Below are positions 48,146-56,131 of a stretch of 64,000 nucleotides of DNA, piece after piece. Made by a program: the position numbers and the translations under genes. Position 1 is the stretch's first letter; every line of letters starts with the position of its first letter. The notes below the pieces were generated by a model. That model ran no database searches, was not told the DNA's origin, and saw only the letters and a program-made list of their open reading frames with translations. Origin of the DNA: an archaeon (lineage in GTDB: Archaea; Iainarchaeota; Iainarchaeia; CSSED10-239); assembly GCA_029563035.1 (NCBI GenBank), contig JAKQTP010000123.1:124001-188000 (forward strand). Reading direction: 5' to 3'.

Positions 48146-48393
48146 TTAATTCCTCCACATTTAGACCAAGAAAATTTACCAAACTTATCTGAATAGGTAA
48201 TTAAACATCTATGCATATTTTCTTCTACTTCGTTTAATTTAGTTCTATTCATTCTTTTCAGACGATGCAACTTATTATATTCTTTATTATATAAACAAAT
48301 ACATCTAAGTAAATCTATTTCTTCAAATTCTTCTGCAAAGACAAAAGAAGAAATTAGTAGTAAACTAAGAAGACTTATGATTATTCTTTTCAT
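48142..48393 (-). CDS. Secreted small protein
   Basis: 83 residues with a Sec signal (KRIIISLLSLLLISSFVFA, cleavage after AFA-like site) and a charged, mainly helical mature part with three Cys. Function unknown. Confidence 0.6.
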   Translation of the reverse strand: MKRIIISLLSLLLISSFVFAEEFEEIDLLRCICLYNKEYNKLHRLKRMNRTKLNEVEENMHRCLITYSDKFGKFSWSKCGGIK

Positions 48394-48539
48394 GCCTTTT
48401 TTATTTTTTTGATATATTGTTTTAAAGCTTGTTCACAAATCCAATTAACAGACCTATCATACTCAGCAGAAAGAATAGCTAATTGAATTAGTATTTCATC
48501 AGATAATTCTATAGTAATTTTAACTCGTTTTCTTTTCAT
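48390..48539 (-). CDS. Ribbon-helix-helix regulator
   Basis: 49 residues, start at 48539, TGA at 48390. KRKRVKITIELSDEILIQLA then ILSAEYDRSVNWICEQALKQ is the strand-helix-helix plan of Arc/CopG repressors. Overlaps genes on both sides, so it may regulate its own operon. Confidence 0.65.
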   Translation of the reverse strand: MKRKRVKITIELSDEILIQLAILSAEYDRSVNWICEQALKQYIKKIKKA

Positions 48540-49240
48540 TCTATTTCGACACCTGCTATTAATTCTGGATTCTTTTTTAAGAATTTCAAAACTTCTTGTA
48601 TAGAGAAGGGTTTACCATGATAAAGCTCTTCATATATTTTACTAGCTAAAATATAATCACTTTTATAATCCACAGTTAATCTTAAACCTTCACCTTGTAC
48701 TATACCCATATCCATAAATTCAGAATGAAAGATATGATTGTTTAATTTGATATAAGTTGTTACGTGCTCTCTATCTGATTTTCTTTTGGATTCTGAATAT
48801 GCTCTATCCAGAGCAGATTTTTTAAACATTTCAATTCCTACTCCAATAGGAATGCCAGACATACCATAGTAATCTATCTTATCTTTTAGTTCCTTTTGTA
48901 TAAGCTTATTTCCTAATTCCACATCTACAAAAGGATTATCACCTGTTGCTCTAATTACATATTGACAGCTACGATAATTAGTCGCATCATAAAATCTTTT
49001 AAGAACATCCTCGTCAGGACCTCTGTAAACATTACATCCTTTAGATCTAGCTAAATCAACTATAGGTTGATTGGATTCGTGTATACCAGTAGCTACAATA
49101 ACTAAATCTACGTTCTTGAGTTTTTGTACTCTATCTATTACATGTTCTAATAAAGGTTTTTCTGCTAATGGAAGCATTGCTTTTCCTGGTAATCTAGTCG
49201 AATTAAATCTAGATTGAATTACAGCAATTATTTTCTCCAT
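48536..49240 (-). CDS. SpsF-like cytidylyltransferase
   Basis: 234 residues. IAVIQSRFNSTRLPGKAMLP is the nucleotide-binding start of the SpsF/CMP-sugar transferase family. PLLEHVIDRVQKLKNVDLVI, RGPDEDVLKRFYDA, IRATGDNPFVDVEL and REHVTTYI complete it. Predicted to activate a sugar with CTP. With the SpsG-like gene at 24588 and the SGNH hydrolase just upstream it suggests surface-glycan work. Confidence 0.8.
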   Translation of the reverse strand: MEKIIAVIQSRFNSTRLPGKAMLPLAEKPLLEHVIDRVQKLKNVDLVIVATGIHESNQPIVDLARSKGCNVYRGPDEDVLKRFYDATNYRSCQYVIRATGDNPFVDVELGNKLIQKELKDKIDYYGMSGIPIGVGIEMFKKSALDRAYSESKRKSDREHVTTYIKLNNHIFHSEFMDMGIVQGEGLRLTVDYKSDYILASKIYEELYHGKPFSIQEVLKFLKKNPELIAGVEIE

Positions 49241-49261
49241 GTTATCTGCTCTCCTTTTATT

Positions 49262-50044
49262 TTATGCTATAATGGGAAGACAATTCTTATGCGTGCTTCT
49301 TTCTATTAAATCTACGAACAGTAATCGTCCAATAGGTGATAGGTGCACTCCATCTGAAGAATAATCTGCTTTCATCATAACATGCCAAGCAGCTACAAAA
49401 TGTTTGATTAATGGTATAATTACTGTATTTTTATCTTGTCCCAACCAGTTAAAAAGATTTTGAGTATATTCCACATAATGTATCATTGCATAATCCACGC
49501 ACGTTGCTGGTAGTCCATACATAATAATTCTTGCTTTTGGAAATCTTTTTCTAATATAATCGAATAATATATTACATTCTTTTTTCACTACTTCTATTTT
49601 TTGATGTTGCAATAAATTATTCCCACCCGGCGTCCCTACTAGAATAAAATTAGGTTGATAATTATATCTAGTTATATCAGAATCCATATCCTTTAAAAGC
49701 TGGAGCATGTGGCATGCACGCATGCCACCTAATGCCCAGTTCATTCTTATATCTATAACGTCTTGTGCGTCTTTTTTACTTTGTGCTAGAATAGAATCTC
49801 CTATACCAAGTATTCTAACAGAATCTCTTGTATAAGAAGTTTGCATATAATCTACAAAGCTAGCTTTGCATTCTTGTAAATGATCTTGATAATCGTCATG
49901 CGGAACATATGACTCATCTACAGGTTTTTTAAATTTAAGATCCATTAAGATCATAGCTTGTCTTACTGAATCTTTCTTCTTAGCATAATCTTTGCATTCT
50001 ATCTGTGTTTGGATTTCAGCAATCATTTTTTTAAAGAAATTCAT
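49262..50044 (-). CDS. SGNH/GDSL hydrolase
   Basis: 260 residues. Block I LGIGDSILAQ near residue 80 (catalytic Ser), a VGTPGGNNLL segment with the oxyanion Asn, IIMYGLPATC, and block V SSDGVHLSPIGR with the Asp-x-x-His. No signal peptide, so cytoplasmic or virion-borne. Likely removes or moves an acyl group on a sugar; sits next to the SpsF-like gene. Confidence 0.75.
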   Translation of the reverse strand: MNFFKKMIAEIQTQIECKDYAKKKDSVRQAMILMDLKFKKPVDESYVPHDDYQDHLQECKASFVDYMQTSYTRDSVRILGIGDSILAQSKKDAQDVIDIRMNWALGGMRACHMLQLLKDMDSDITRYNYQPNFILVGTPGGNNLLQHQKIEVVKKECNILFDYIRKRFPKARIIMYGLPATCVDYAMIHYVEYTQNLFNWLGQDKNTVIIPLIKHFVAAWHVMMKADYSSDGVHLSPIGRLLFVDLIERSTHKNCLPIIA

Positions 50045-50062
50045 TTATACCATCCCAGCAGT

Positions 50063-50293
50063 TTAATCAACTACGTCTTTTGCACAATATTCTATTATAG
50101 CTCTAAATTCTTTAGGATCTGCTTTAGCTTTCATATCTATACTTCTATCCACCAAACATGTTTGAATACATGAAATATATTCAGTTTCCATTTCTAGATA
50201 AGTTTTTCTTAAACAACTTTTTACTAGAAAGACCACACCTATTATAAGACCTATTAATACTATTACTGAAAAGATCTTACCTACGTTTGACAT
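50063..50293 (-). CDS. Small membrane-anchored protein
   Basis: 76 residues. N-terminal span (IFSVIVLIGLIIGVVFLV), then an exported part with four Cys (SCLRK, SCIQTCLV, YCAKD). May form disulfides outside the cytoplasm. Confidence 0.55.
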   Translation of the reverse strand: MSNVGKIFSVIVLIGLIIGVVFLVKSCLRKTYLEMETEYISCIQTCLVDRSIDMKAKADPKEFRAIIEYCAKDVVD

Positions 50294-50296
50294 ATA

Positions 50297-50473
50297 CTAC
50301 ATCTCCTTTAATGTTTTTTTGAGAGGACACCAAAATGGATATCCTTCTTCTTTAATATCAATAATAACTTTTGCTAAAGGAAATTTAGGATGTATACATA
50401 CATATCTTTCCATCCAACCATCTTGAGAACAGTGTTTACATTTCTCACATTTAGATCCAGATTTTTTCTTCAT
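50297..50473 (-). CDS. 58-residue Cys/His protein
   Basis: Start at 50473, TAG at 50297. CEKCKHCSQDGWMERYVCIH and FWCPLKK. C-x2-C-x2-C plus later Cys/His fits a zinc site. AGGAGATG region overlaps the next start. Confidence 0.55.
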   Translation of the reverse strand: MKKKSGSKCEKCKHCSQDGWMERYVCIHPKFPLAKVIIDIKEEGYPFWCPLKKTLKEM

Positions 50474-50476
50474 TTA

Positions 50477-50929
50477 TTATCTCACTCTATAAGTACTTAC
50501 AATACACTTAGAAGAATATGTTGGATATTTTGAAAACTTATAATATACAAGACCGGCTAGTAACAATTTAGATTGACTATTACCCCAAGTTAATCTAGAT
50601 ATAGTATCTGTGTTCTTAAAAGAAATCCTAAATCTAAAATTCTTTTTAGATTTAGGAGCTATATAACCAATTTCCTTTTTAAGATTAGTAGCAATTCTAG
50701 TAAGTGTAGTACCATCAAAATCCACATATAAATCTGTTGCATCTAAATAGATTTTAGAATTAGAAGTGTTAGAAATAGATACTATTACATCTGCTTTAAT
50801 TGTATTTAACCCTTCAGAAGTTATCTTAAACTTTGAAAATGTTAAAGGAAAGCATTCTTCGTCTTCTCTGAGTTGAAATAAATTACAACCCAAGAAAAAG
50901 ATAAATGATAATACTATTAATCTTTTCAT
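50477..50929 (-). CDS. Lipoprotein with LEA14/WHy-like domain
   Basis: 150 residues. Lipobox FFLGC at residue 15. The mature part (KFKITSEGLNTIKADVIVSI, SNTSNSKIYLDATDLYVDFD, RIATNLKKEIGYIAPKSKKN) follows the beta-sandwich pattern of LEA14/WHy domains. Envelope-located; purpose unknown. Confidence 0.65.
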   Translation of the reverse strand: MKRLIVLSFIFFLGCNLFQLREDEECFPLTFSKFKITSEGLNTIKADVIVSISNTSNSKIYLDATDLYVDFDGTTLTRIATNLKKEIGYIAPKSKKNFRFRISFKNTDTISRLTWGNSQSKLLLAGLVYYKFSKYPTYSSKCIVSTYRVR

Positions 50930-50937
50930 TGTATCTC

Positions 50938-51210
50938 CTATACTAAAAAAGGAACTAAATCATTATTAGGTTTGATATAGTATACTTCTGTTTGAAATAA
51001 CTCATTTGAAAATTCTGCACCTTCTTTTAATTTTCTTACTTCATCTACTAATTGCTTTTGTGTTTTAAGGCCTTTTAACTGTTTAGTAGTTATATGCAAT
51101 CCTATAAACTTTCTTAGCTCACTAAAAGTAGAAAATTCTATTATACATGGAATACATTTTTTAAACTTATATACTAATACTAGATATTTTCCTGTTTTAA
51201 ACCTATTCAT
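50938..51210 (-). CDS. Hypothetical protein
   Basis: 90 residues. FKTGKYLVLVYKFKKCIPCI, a FSTFSELRKFIGLHITTKQL helix and a C-terminal strand. Not recognised. Last coding gene before the 530-base tRNA-like region at 51.2-51.7 kb. Confidence 0.6.
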   Translation of the reverse strand: MNRFKTGKYLVLVYKFKKCIPCIIEFSTFSELRKFIGLHITTKQLKGLKTQKQLVDEVRKLKEGAEFSNELFQTEVYYIKPNNDLVPFLV

Positions 51211-51243
51211 ATATATCCTCTTATAAAATTAATTTTCAAATAG

Positions 51244-51319
51244 ATCCCGACCTGATCACCTTCAGGCCGGGATTGATAGTATCATCGAATACTTTTCAAG
51301 AGTATTTGTAGCTGATGAT
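51244..51319 (-). ncRNA. Hairpins following the permuted tRNA region
   Basis: Two strong stems: 51244-51273 (ATCCCG-CCTG paired with CAGG-CGGGAT) and 51281-51319 (ATCATC/GATGAT enclosing AATACT/AGTATT). On the minus strand they come after tRNA-like element PT-B. They could end or protect the tRNA transcript; no T-run follows. Confidence 0.5.
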
Positions 51320-51372
51320 TGTGCTCAATTTTAGAATGTACCTTTCCGTTTAACTGAATTCTTAGCTTTACA

Positions 51373-51469
51373 GGAGACGACCTTCCTGCTGGTCCACCCC
51401 TCGACTAAATCTACATTTCATGAATATAAACTTAGTCGAGGGGACAGGAATCGAACCTGCGACTTCTCC
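51373..51469 (-). tRNA. Circularly permuted tRNA PT-B
   Basis: Minus-strand order is 3' half, spacer, 5' half. 3' half (51469-51436): anticodon-stem strand GGAGA, variable AGTC, T-arm GCAGG-TTCGATT-CCTGT, acceptor CCCCTCG, discriminator A. Spacer: 51435-51404, 32 bases. 5' half (51403-51373): acceptor CGAGGGG, TG, D-arm GACC-AGCAGGAA-GGTC, G, anticodon-stem strand TCTCC. All four stems pair fully once the halves are rejoined, and the acceptor pairing extends five bases into the spacer. The break is in the anticodon loop, so the anticodon cannot be read directly. No CCA encoded. Confidence 0.75.
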
Positions 51470-51540
51470 TCATTAGTAATTCAGACTTGACTACATTCCT
51501 AGCACATGTTCTTAACTTAGGGTAATAACTTAAATCTTAA

Positions 51541-51633
51541 ATGATTCTGTTTACCGTTTCAGCACTCTCCGTTAATTTATTAATGCTATTCGGAGAGGAA
51601 GGATTCGAACCTTCAAGCTCAATGAGCAATCAT
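51541..51633 (-). tRNA. Circularly permuted tRNA PT-A (long variable arm, Leu-like)
   Basis: Minus-strand order again 3' half, spacer, 5' half. 3' half (51633-51590): stem strand ATGAT, long variable arm GCTC-ATT-GAGC, T-arm GAAGG-TTCGAAT-CCTTC, acceptor CTCTCCG, discriminator A. Spacer: 51589-51572, 18 bases. 5' half (51571-51541): acceptor CGGAGAG, TG, D-arm CTG-AAACGGTAAA-CAG, A, stem strand ATCAT. Acceptor 7/7, anticodon stem 5/5 (6 if one more base is counted), variable arm 4/4. The D-loop and variable arm are those of a class II tRNA, most like Leu. Break in the anticodon loop. Confidence 0.75.
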
Positions 51634-51689
51634 TATATCAAATTAAATTTAAACCTAAGCCTGTCTATTGCTTATAGCAATAGAACCCT

Positions 51690-51734
51690 TTATGGTGGAA
51701 GGACTCGAACCTTCACTAACCCCCTTTACCATAA
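51690..51734 (-). tRNA. tRNA minihelix-like element (acceptor and T-arm only)
   Basis: 45 bases: TTATGGT pairs with ACCATAA, enclosing a T-arm GAAGG-TTCGAGT-CCTTC and only about 13 bases (AAAGGGGGTTAGT) where D and anticodon arms should be. It lies just after the stop of the gene at 51744 and before PT-A. Either a degenerate tRNA remnant or a tRNA-mimic minihelix. Confidence 0.5.
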
Positions 51735-51743
51735 CTAAAACTA

Positions 51744-52487
51744 TTACTTCTCAAATACAAAATCAAGGAGCTTTGTACCAAAATCTTCTTGTTTTACTTC
51801 AATAGAATTAGCTTCTTCTCTAGCAACTTTAATAGCTTTATCTAATGCACGAATTTTTTCAAGCATTTTTTCTTTATCTTGCTTTGCAATACATCCAGAA
51901 AATTTTGTAGTAGACCAAGTACCAATAACCACATCTTCATTGTATACCTCTACTTGGGCAGGATGCTTATCTGTTGCTTCCGCTTTAACATGGTTCTTCA
52001 TTACTTTTTTTGTTTTAAAAGTATCTTTAGAATCTGAAACATATTGCATAGAATCCTCTTTCCATGTCCAATTCTCTGCAGGATCAAGAACAGGAAGGGC
52101 ATTTACAAATGTGTGCAAATCTGTAAGCTGCTTTTCAAGAAAAAGAAGATGTGTAACGGGTACTTGATTAAGAATTATTTTACCATCTACTAACACATCA
52201 GCTTTAGCATTACAGTTTGCAACATCTTGTGTTGCACATACATTATACATATCTTCACAAACTTCTCTTGCTTCTTTAATACATTCAAATACAGAAGTTT
52301 GAATCTGCTTATCCTCATTAGGAAAACGATCTCCTTCTTCATCCTTAGGTGTGTATCGTTTTGCTAAACCCTGAAATAAATCTGCTTTTTCTAAAGTATG
52401 ATATACTTTAGAAAGTACTTTTTCCTTGCGACTTTTTTGACCATTGGCAATGGCAATAACTTGATTAAGTTTTAATGTTTTGTTCAT
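51744..52487 (-). CDS. Conserved hypothetical protein (DUF7873-like)
   Basis: 247 residues. KLNQVIAIANGQKSRKEKVL, LFQGLAKRYTPKDEEGDRFP, NCNAKADVLVDGKII, PVTHLLFLEKQLTDLHTFVN, PVLDPAENWTWKED and KVAREEANSIEV match a protein family found in phages and actinobacteria. Well conserved, but I know no function. First gene upstream of the tRNA-like region. Confidence 0.75.
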   Translation of the reverse strand: MNKTLKLNQVIAIANGQKSRKEKVLSKVYHTLEKADLFQGLAKRYTPKDEEGDRFPNEDKQIQTSVFECIKEAREVCEDMYNVCATQDVANCNAKADVLVDGKIILNQVPVTHLLFLEKQLTDLHTFVNALPVLDPAENWTWKEDSMQYVSDSKDTFKTKKVMKNHVKAEATDKHPAQVEVYNEDVVIGTWSTTKFSGCIAKQDKEKMLEKIRALDKAIKVAREEANSIEVKQEDFGTKLLDFVFEK

Positions 52488-52515
52488 TTTTTAAACCTCA
52501 ATTTAAATTTTATTT

Positions 52516-53514
52516 TTATTTATGAAAACCTACTGCTCCTCCAAAATCATCGCTAGATTTTTTCTTGAACATTAGTTTTCTAAGTAGCTCACATGCTTCC
52601 TCAAATGTTTTATCTAAGCATTTAATTGATATAACTAATTCTGCTAAACCAGCAAAAGAGAAACCTTCTGTACCCTTTACATATCTAGTTAACTCATCTT
52701 GATCTTCTATCTTTAATTTTTCAGCTAAATATATTCTTCTCATTACTTCAGAAGGCATTCCTATTTTTATTACTCTATCAAATCGTCTCGGACGATTAAC
52801 AATACGAGGATCCAATTTTTCTGGATAGTTAGTAGTAGCTATATGCAATACATGATTAGTATTAGATTCACCATCTAAAAATGATAGTAAACTTTCTTCT
52901 CCATATCTGTTAATAATAGAATCTATATCTTCAAATAAGCAGATAACTCTTCTATGAGGTTCTATTTTTCTTACTACTTCGATTCCTTTAATAAGAAGAG
53001 CAGGTGCCGTATTTCCGTTTAAAACTATACCATGTTCTTCTTTGATAAGAGCATTAAGAATTTGTTGTACAAGTATACTCTTTCCACTTCCTTGAGGACC
53101 ATAAAACATATATCCTCTTTTGTGTAGAAAGCCATACTTTTCAAATAGATCTGCTTTCTTCCAAAAAGAAGAAATTTCTGAAGTAATTTGACTCATAATA
53201 CTATCAGGAAATGTTAACCAATTATCTACTGATAAATCTTGTTTAGTGAAAAGTATTCCCATATTAGTTCTATCTAGATCATAGAATCCTGCAGGTATAG
53301 CTTTAATAGTATTACCGGAAGCCACAAAAGAATAACTAGATAAAGCAGACCATTGATTAACATCTTGCGGATGTTTTTGTTGATTATCCTCTGATAACTC
53401 TATTGGGGCATCTTCTGTTCCTACTATCTCTGCTATTTCCTTTCTAAGATTTAGAATATCTGAATTAATCTCTGTACCAAATTCTTCTATATCGTTCATC
53501 CATGTCTCCATCAA
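52516..53514 (-). CDS. AAA+ ATPase (BCS1/FtsH-like core)
   Basis: 332 residues. Walker A YGPQGSGKSILV near residue 120, Walker B ICLFEDIDS, sensor HIATTNYPEKLD and the arginine-finger region NRPRRFDRVI. N-terminal ~100 residues are unique (ALSSYSFVASGNTIKAIPAG). It shares a short overlap with the gene at 53511. Likely a remodelling ATPase for an unknown phage complex. Confidence 0.8.
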   Translation of the reverse strand: MMETWMNDIEEFGTEINSDILNLRKEIAEIVGTEDAPIELSEDNQQKHPQDVNQWSALSSYSFVASGNTIKAIPAGFYDLDRTNMGILFTKQDLSVDNWLTFPDSIMSQITSEISSFWKKADLFEKYGFLHKRGYMFYGPQGSGKSILVQQILNALIKEEHGIVLNGNTAPALLIKGIEVVRKIEPHRRVICLFEDIDSIINRYGEESLLSFLDGESNTNHVLHIATTNYPEKLDPRIVNRPRRFDRVIKIGMPSEVMRRIYLAEKLKIEDQDELTRYVKGTEGFSFAGLAELVISIKCLDKTFEEACELLRKLMFKKKSSDDFGGAVGFHK

Positions 53515-54125
53515 TCTATAAGATAAGATCTAAGATCTAAAATTCTCTTTGCTATTTCTGTATCTTTATCATTACATGCATCTTCAAAATCAAAAAGATT
53601 GTTTGAAATAGAAGAGCATTCTTCATACGAAACATCTGCAAGACCTATATTATCAAACTTCCAATTTACTTTAAATTCTTTAGAAGCTTTTAAAGTAAAA
53701 GGTGTAGATATACCAACATGCTTATCAAGAATTTCTTGAAACTTTTTTTCATTTTGTATTCTTGAATAAGTAATATATCTGTAAATATTTCTTAGTTCTA
53801 CAAAAGCTTTTTCGTCTGTTTTTATTTGTTTTTTGGTATTAGAAATAATACTTTTATCCATCTTCACTTTTTGAAAGTATTCTAATTCCTTATAAAAATT
53901 AAAAAGCATTTCATCAGAAAACTTTTCTTCATGCATTTCATAAAAATCTTTAAATTGACTGAAAAGCAATTCTACTGAGGAGTTATATACATCCCAAGAA
54001 CAATACTTATCTTTGTTTTTTAAAGCAAACTTAACAGCATTAATTCTTTTAGTTATTTTTTTATAAAAAAGATAATCCAGCTCAGAAGTCATGAAAATTA
54101 ACTTGTATTTAATTCTTGAAAGCAT
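53511..54125 (-). CDS. Hypothetical helical protein
   Basis: 204 residues, mostly long helices (YKELEYFQKVKMDKSIISNT, KKQIKTDEKAFVELRNIYRY). Overlaps the AAA+ gene start by 4 bases and may be its partner. Not recognised. Confidence 0.6.
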   Translation of the reverse strand: MLSRIKYKLIFMTSELDYLFYKKITKRINAVKFALKNKDKYCSWDVYNSSVELLFSQFKDFYEMHEEKFSDEMLFNFYKELEYFQKVKMDKSIISNTKKQIKTDEKAFVELRNIYRYITYSRIQNEKKFQEILDKHVGISTPFTLKASKEFKVNWKFDNIGLADVSYEECSSISNNLFDFEDACNDKDTEIAKRILDLRSYLID

Positions 54126-54361
54126 TATTTTTTCTTCTCCTTTGAGGATTTAGTACATTGCAAAGCATTGCCGTGCAATGTCATTTGTAACTTACATTTG
54201 CATGTAACAGACTCATCATGGTGTAGAGGTGGTAATTCAGTTCCACAGCTAGGGCATTTAAAAGAAGTGATTACTAAAGCTGTATAGCTAGGATCAATTT
54301 CAGATCTACAATAAGATTTTATTGTATATCTATTATACGGAAGCAATTCTTTTATTATCAT
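54125..54361 (-). CDS. Zinc-ribbon protein
   Basis: 78 residues. FKCPSCGTELPPLHHDESVT then CKCKLQMTLHGNALQC: a C-x-x-C ... C-x-C ribbon. Basic tail (TKSSKEKKK). Coupled by a 1-base overlap. Confidence 0.65.
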   Translation of the reverse strand: MIIKELLPYNRYTIKSYCRSEIDPSYTALVITSFKCPSCGTELPPLHHDESVTCKCKLQMTLHGNALQCTKSSKEKKK

Positions 54362-54988
54362 TTAATATTCCCTCCAAAATTGTGTTCCACAATACTTACA
54401 CTTAGCACCTTCTTTTGCAACACCACATCCTGGGCAGAAATCACTCTTTCTTTTTCCAGGAGGAATCTTAGATATTACTTGACTTAAACTAAGTATTGCC
54501 TCTGCTGCTTTCTCAAATACGTTTTCTTCTTCTTGATAATCTAAATCATAAACTTCGTTTAACTGTTGCTCAAATTCAACCCATTTTTCTTCGTTATCCG
54601 TTCCACAATAATTACAATGATATGAGTATCCTGGAACAGGAAAACCGCATTTAGTACAGATGTAATACTTCTTTTCTTGTTCTTCTATATATCTAGAATA
54701 AATATTTATTCCTTGGATGATCCAATGATACCTGGTTAAATATCTATTTCTGGAAGAAGAAAAGAACATTGTACCAAGTAATTTAATTTGATTAAGCCCT
54801 AATATAATTATATAAGTAAGATAGGATCTTTCTTTTAAAGATTCTATAGGAATAGAATAATATTTAGAATGCTTTTTTAAAACTACTCTAGCATAAAAGT
54901 CCTTTAATTCCGACATATGTTTAGAATGAAAGTCTTTGTTATTAAGTTCTTCTATTTTAAGAAGTTTTAGATTACTTGTTAACAACAT
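54362..54988 (-). CDS. Protein with multiple zinc ribbons
   Basis: 208 residues. An N-terminal helical half, then CTKCGFPVPGYSYHCNYCG near 115 and CPGCGVAKEGAKCKYCG near the C-terminus: two double-knuckle ribbons. Similar ribbons occur in the neighbouring 54125 protein. Possibly a scaffold for the AAA+ system. Confidence 0.65.
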   Translation of the reverse strand: MLLTSNLKLLKIEELNNKDFHSKHMSELKDFYARVVLKKHSKYYSIPIESLKERSYLTYIIILGLNQIKLLGTMFFSSSRNRYLTRYHWIIQGINIYSRYIEEQEKKYYICTKCGFPVPGYSYHCNYCGTDNEEKWVEFEQQLNEVYDLDYQEEENVFEKAAEAILSLSQVISKIPPGKRKSDFCPGCGVAKEGAKCKYCGTQFWREY

Positions 54989-55184
54989 AATTAATACCAG
55001 ATAAACTACTTCGTATAGTAGTTAATTCTTTATCTAACCCTAGAAGGCGAAGCATTGCATTTGTTACATCTTTTACACCCTCTTTCTTTCCTACCTCAAA
55101 TCCTCTACTAAATTCTTTTCTTAACTTATTTTGAAGTTGTTTTTCTGTGTATAACTTCTCTTGTTTTACTTTTTTCTTTTCCAT
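54972..55184 (-). CDS. Small coiled-coil protein
   Basis: 70 residues. KVKQEKLYTEKQLQNKLRKE, then EVGKKEGVKDVTNAMLRLLG. Overlaps both neighbours. Resembles the small helical proteins of phage operons; unknown. Confidence 0.55.
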   Translation of the reverse strand: MEKKKVKQEKLYTEKQLQNKLRKEFSRGFEVGKKEGVKDVTNAMLRLLGLDKELTTIRSSLSGINYVVNK

Positions 55185-55354
55185 GGATTATGCCATACCT
55201 CCGTTTTACCCAAAAGTTTGTGAACAGTTTCTTCCCATAAAATACTTTTACAAAGATCTTGTATTTCATCTTCTGATAATCCTTTTATCAAATCATCTTC
55301 TAATTTCATTTGACAAAGGAGCTTATCATTATGATATACATCTATTAGTCTCAT
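55166..55354 (-). CDS. 62-residue hypothetical protein
   Basis: MRLIDVYHNDKLLCQMKLED and IKGLSEDEIQDLCKSILWEE, ending WHNPWKRKK. Helical, with a basic end. Not recognised. Confidence 0.5.
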   Translation of the reverse strand: MRLIDVYHNDKLLCQMKLEDDLIKGLSEDEIQDLCKSILWEETVHKLLGKTEVWHNPWKRKK

Positions 55355-55470
55355 TTCTTCTTTTTAAGATTTTTAATAAAAAGTTCTATGCTTTCTTTAA
55401 CATCTTTATATACTTGTTCAGTAGATACTATTTTCTTTTTGGAAGTATATTTCTTTTGAATCTTTTTCAT
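55351..55470 (-). CDS. 39-residue basic peptide
   Basis: Start at 55470, TGA at 55351, overlapping the next start. KKIQKKYTSKKKIVSTEQVY and a Lys-rich end. Tentative. Confidence 0.4.
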   Translation of the reverse strand: MKKIQKKYTSKKKIVSTEQVYKDVKESIELFIKNLKKKK

Positions 55471-55616
55471 TTCTTTTCTACCTCTACTTCTTCAAATTTA
55501 GATCTTAATCCTGTAGCACCATTAGCTTTTGTATAGTGATAGTAGTGTAATACTATCTTCTTACCACTAGTTTTCTTATCCTTTTTATTATCTTCTTTAC
55601 CACCAATCTTTGCCAT
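55467..55616 (-). CDS. 49-residue basic protein
   Basis: Start at 55616, TGA at 55467. MAKIGGKEDNKKDKKTSGKK, then a IVLHYYHYTK strand and an acidic/basic end. Lys-rich N-terminus suggests nucleic-acid contact. Confidence 0.45.
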   Translation of the reverse strand: MAKIGGKEDNKKDKKTSGKKIVLHYYHYTKANGATGLRSKFEEVEVEKK

Positions 55617-55626
55617 TACATTTCTC

Positions 55627-56127
55627 CTATTTTAATATTATCTCATAATAGATAGCTACTGCTGCTAAACTAGAAAGATATGAAATGTTATCATCTTTTT
55701 CTAGTGGTTCTATACCATCTGGTATTCTAACTCTAATTGGAAATCTGTATTCTAAAACATTTTCATCTATATCTATAATAGAAACTATTGCAAAAAGCTC
55801 TCTAAGATTATAACTTAATTCTACATTAGATATCTTTAATGAATACCAAGTATAAGTATTCAGAATATCTTTACTATTTTTTGCACTATCTGTATAAAAG
55901 AAATTATATAATAAATTAGATAATTCTTTTTGAAAGATTTCTCTATTTGCATAATCAGTTACTACTTTAAATTCACCTTTAGATTTATATCCATATGCTT
56001 TATACTCACTAGTATTAAAGGGTATCCATCCAATAAACATTTTATGATGCTTCTTTAATTCTATTGCATAACTATCAACGGAATTAAATATAAAAATAGC
56101 TAGTAAAATAATCAATAACTTTTTCAT
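55627..56127 (-). CDS. Secreted protein
   Basis: 166 residues from the ATG at 56127 (GAGG upstream). Sec signal (KKLLIILLAIFIFNSVDSYA). Mature part has GWIPFNTSEYKAYGYKSKGE and alternating strands. Unknown exported function. Confidence 0.6.
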   Translation of the reverse strand: MKKLLIILLAIFIFNSVDSYAIELKKHHKMFIGWIPFNTSEYKAYGYKSKGEFKVVTDYANREIFQKELSNLLYNFFYTDSAKNSKDILNTYTWYSLKISNVELSYNLRELFAIVSIIDIDENVLEYRFPIRVRIPDGIEPLEKDDNISYLSSLAAVAIYYEIILK

Positions 56128-56131
56128 ATTA

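Noticed and set aside
51310..51345. Hammerhead-like CTGATGA on the plus strand
   Set aside because: No matching GAAA core or three-stem arrangement follows; the string is part of the GATGAT arm of a hairpin.
51240..51740. Permuted group I intron flanking the permuted tRNAs
   Set aside because: The flanks between the elements are only about 50-130 bases and no convincing P7/P3 core could be assembled. Kept only as a mechanism to test.
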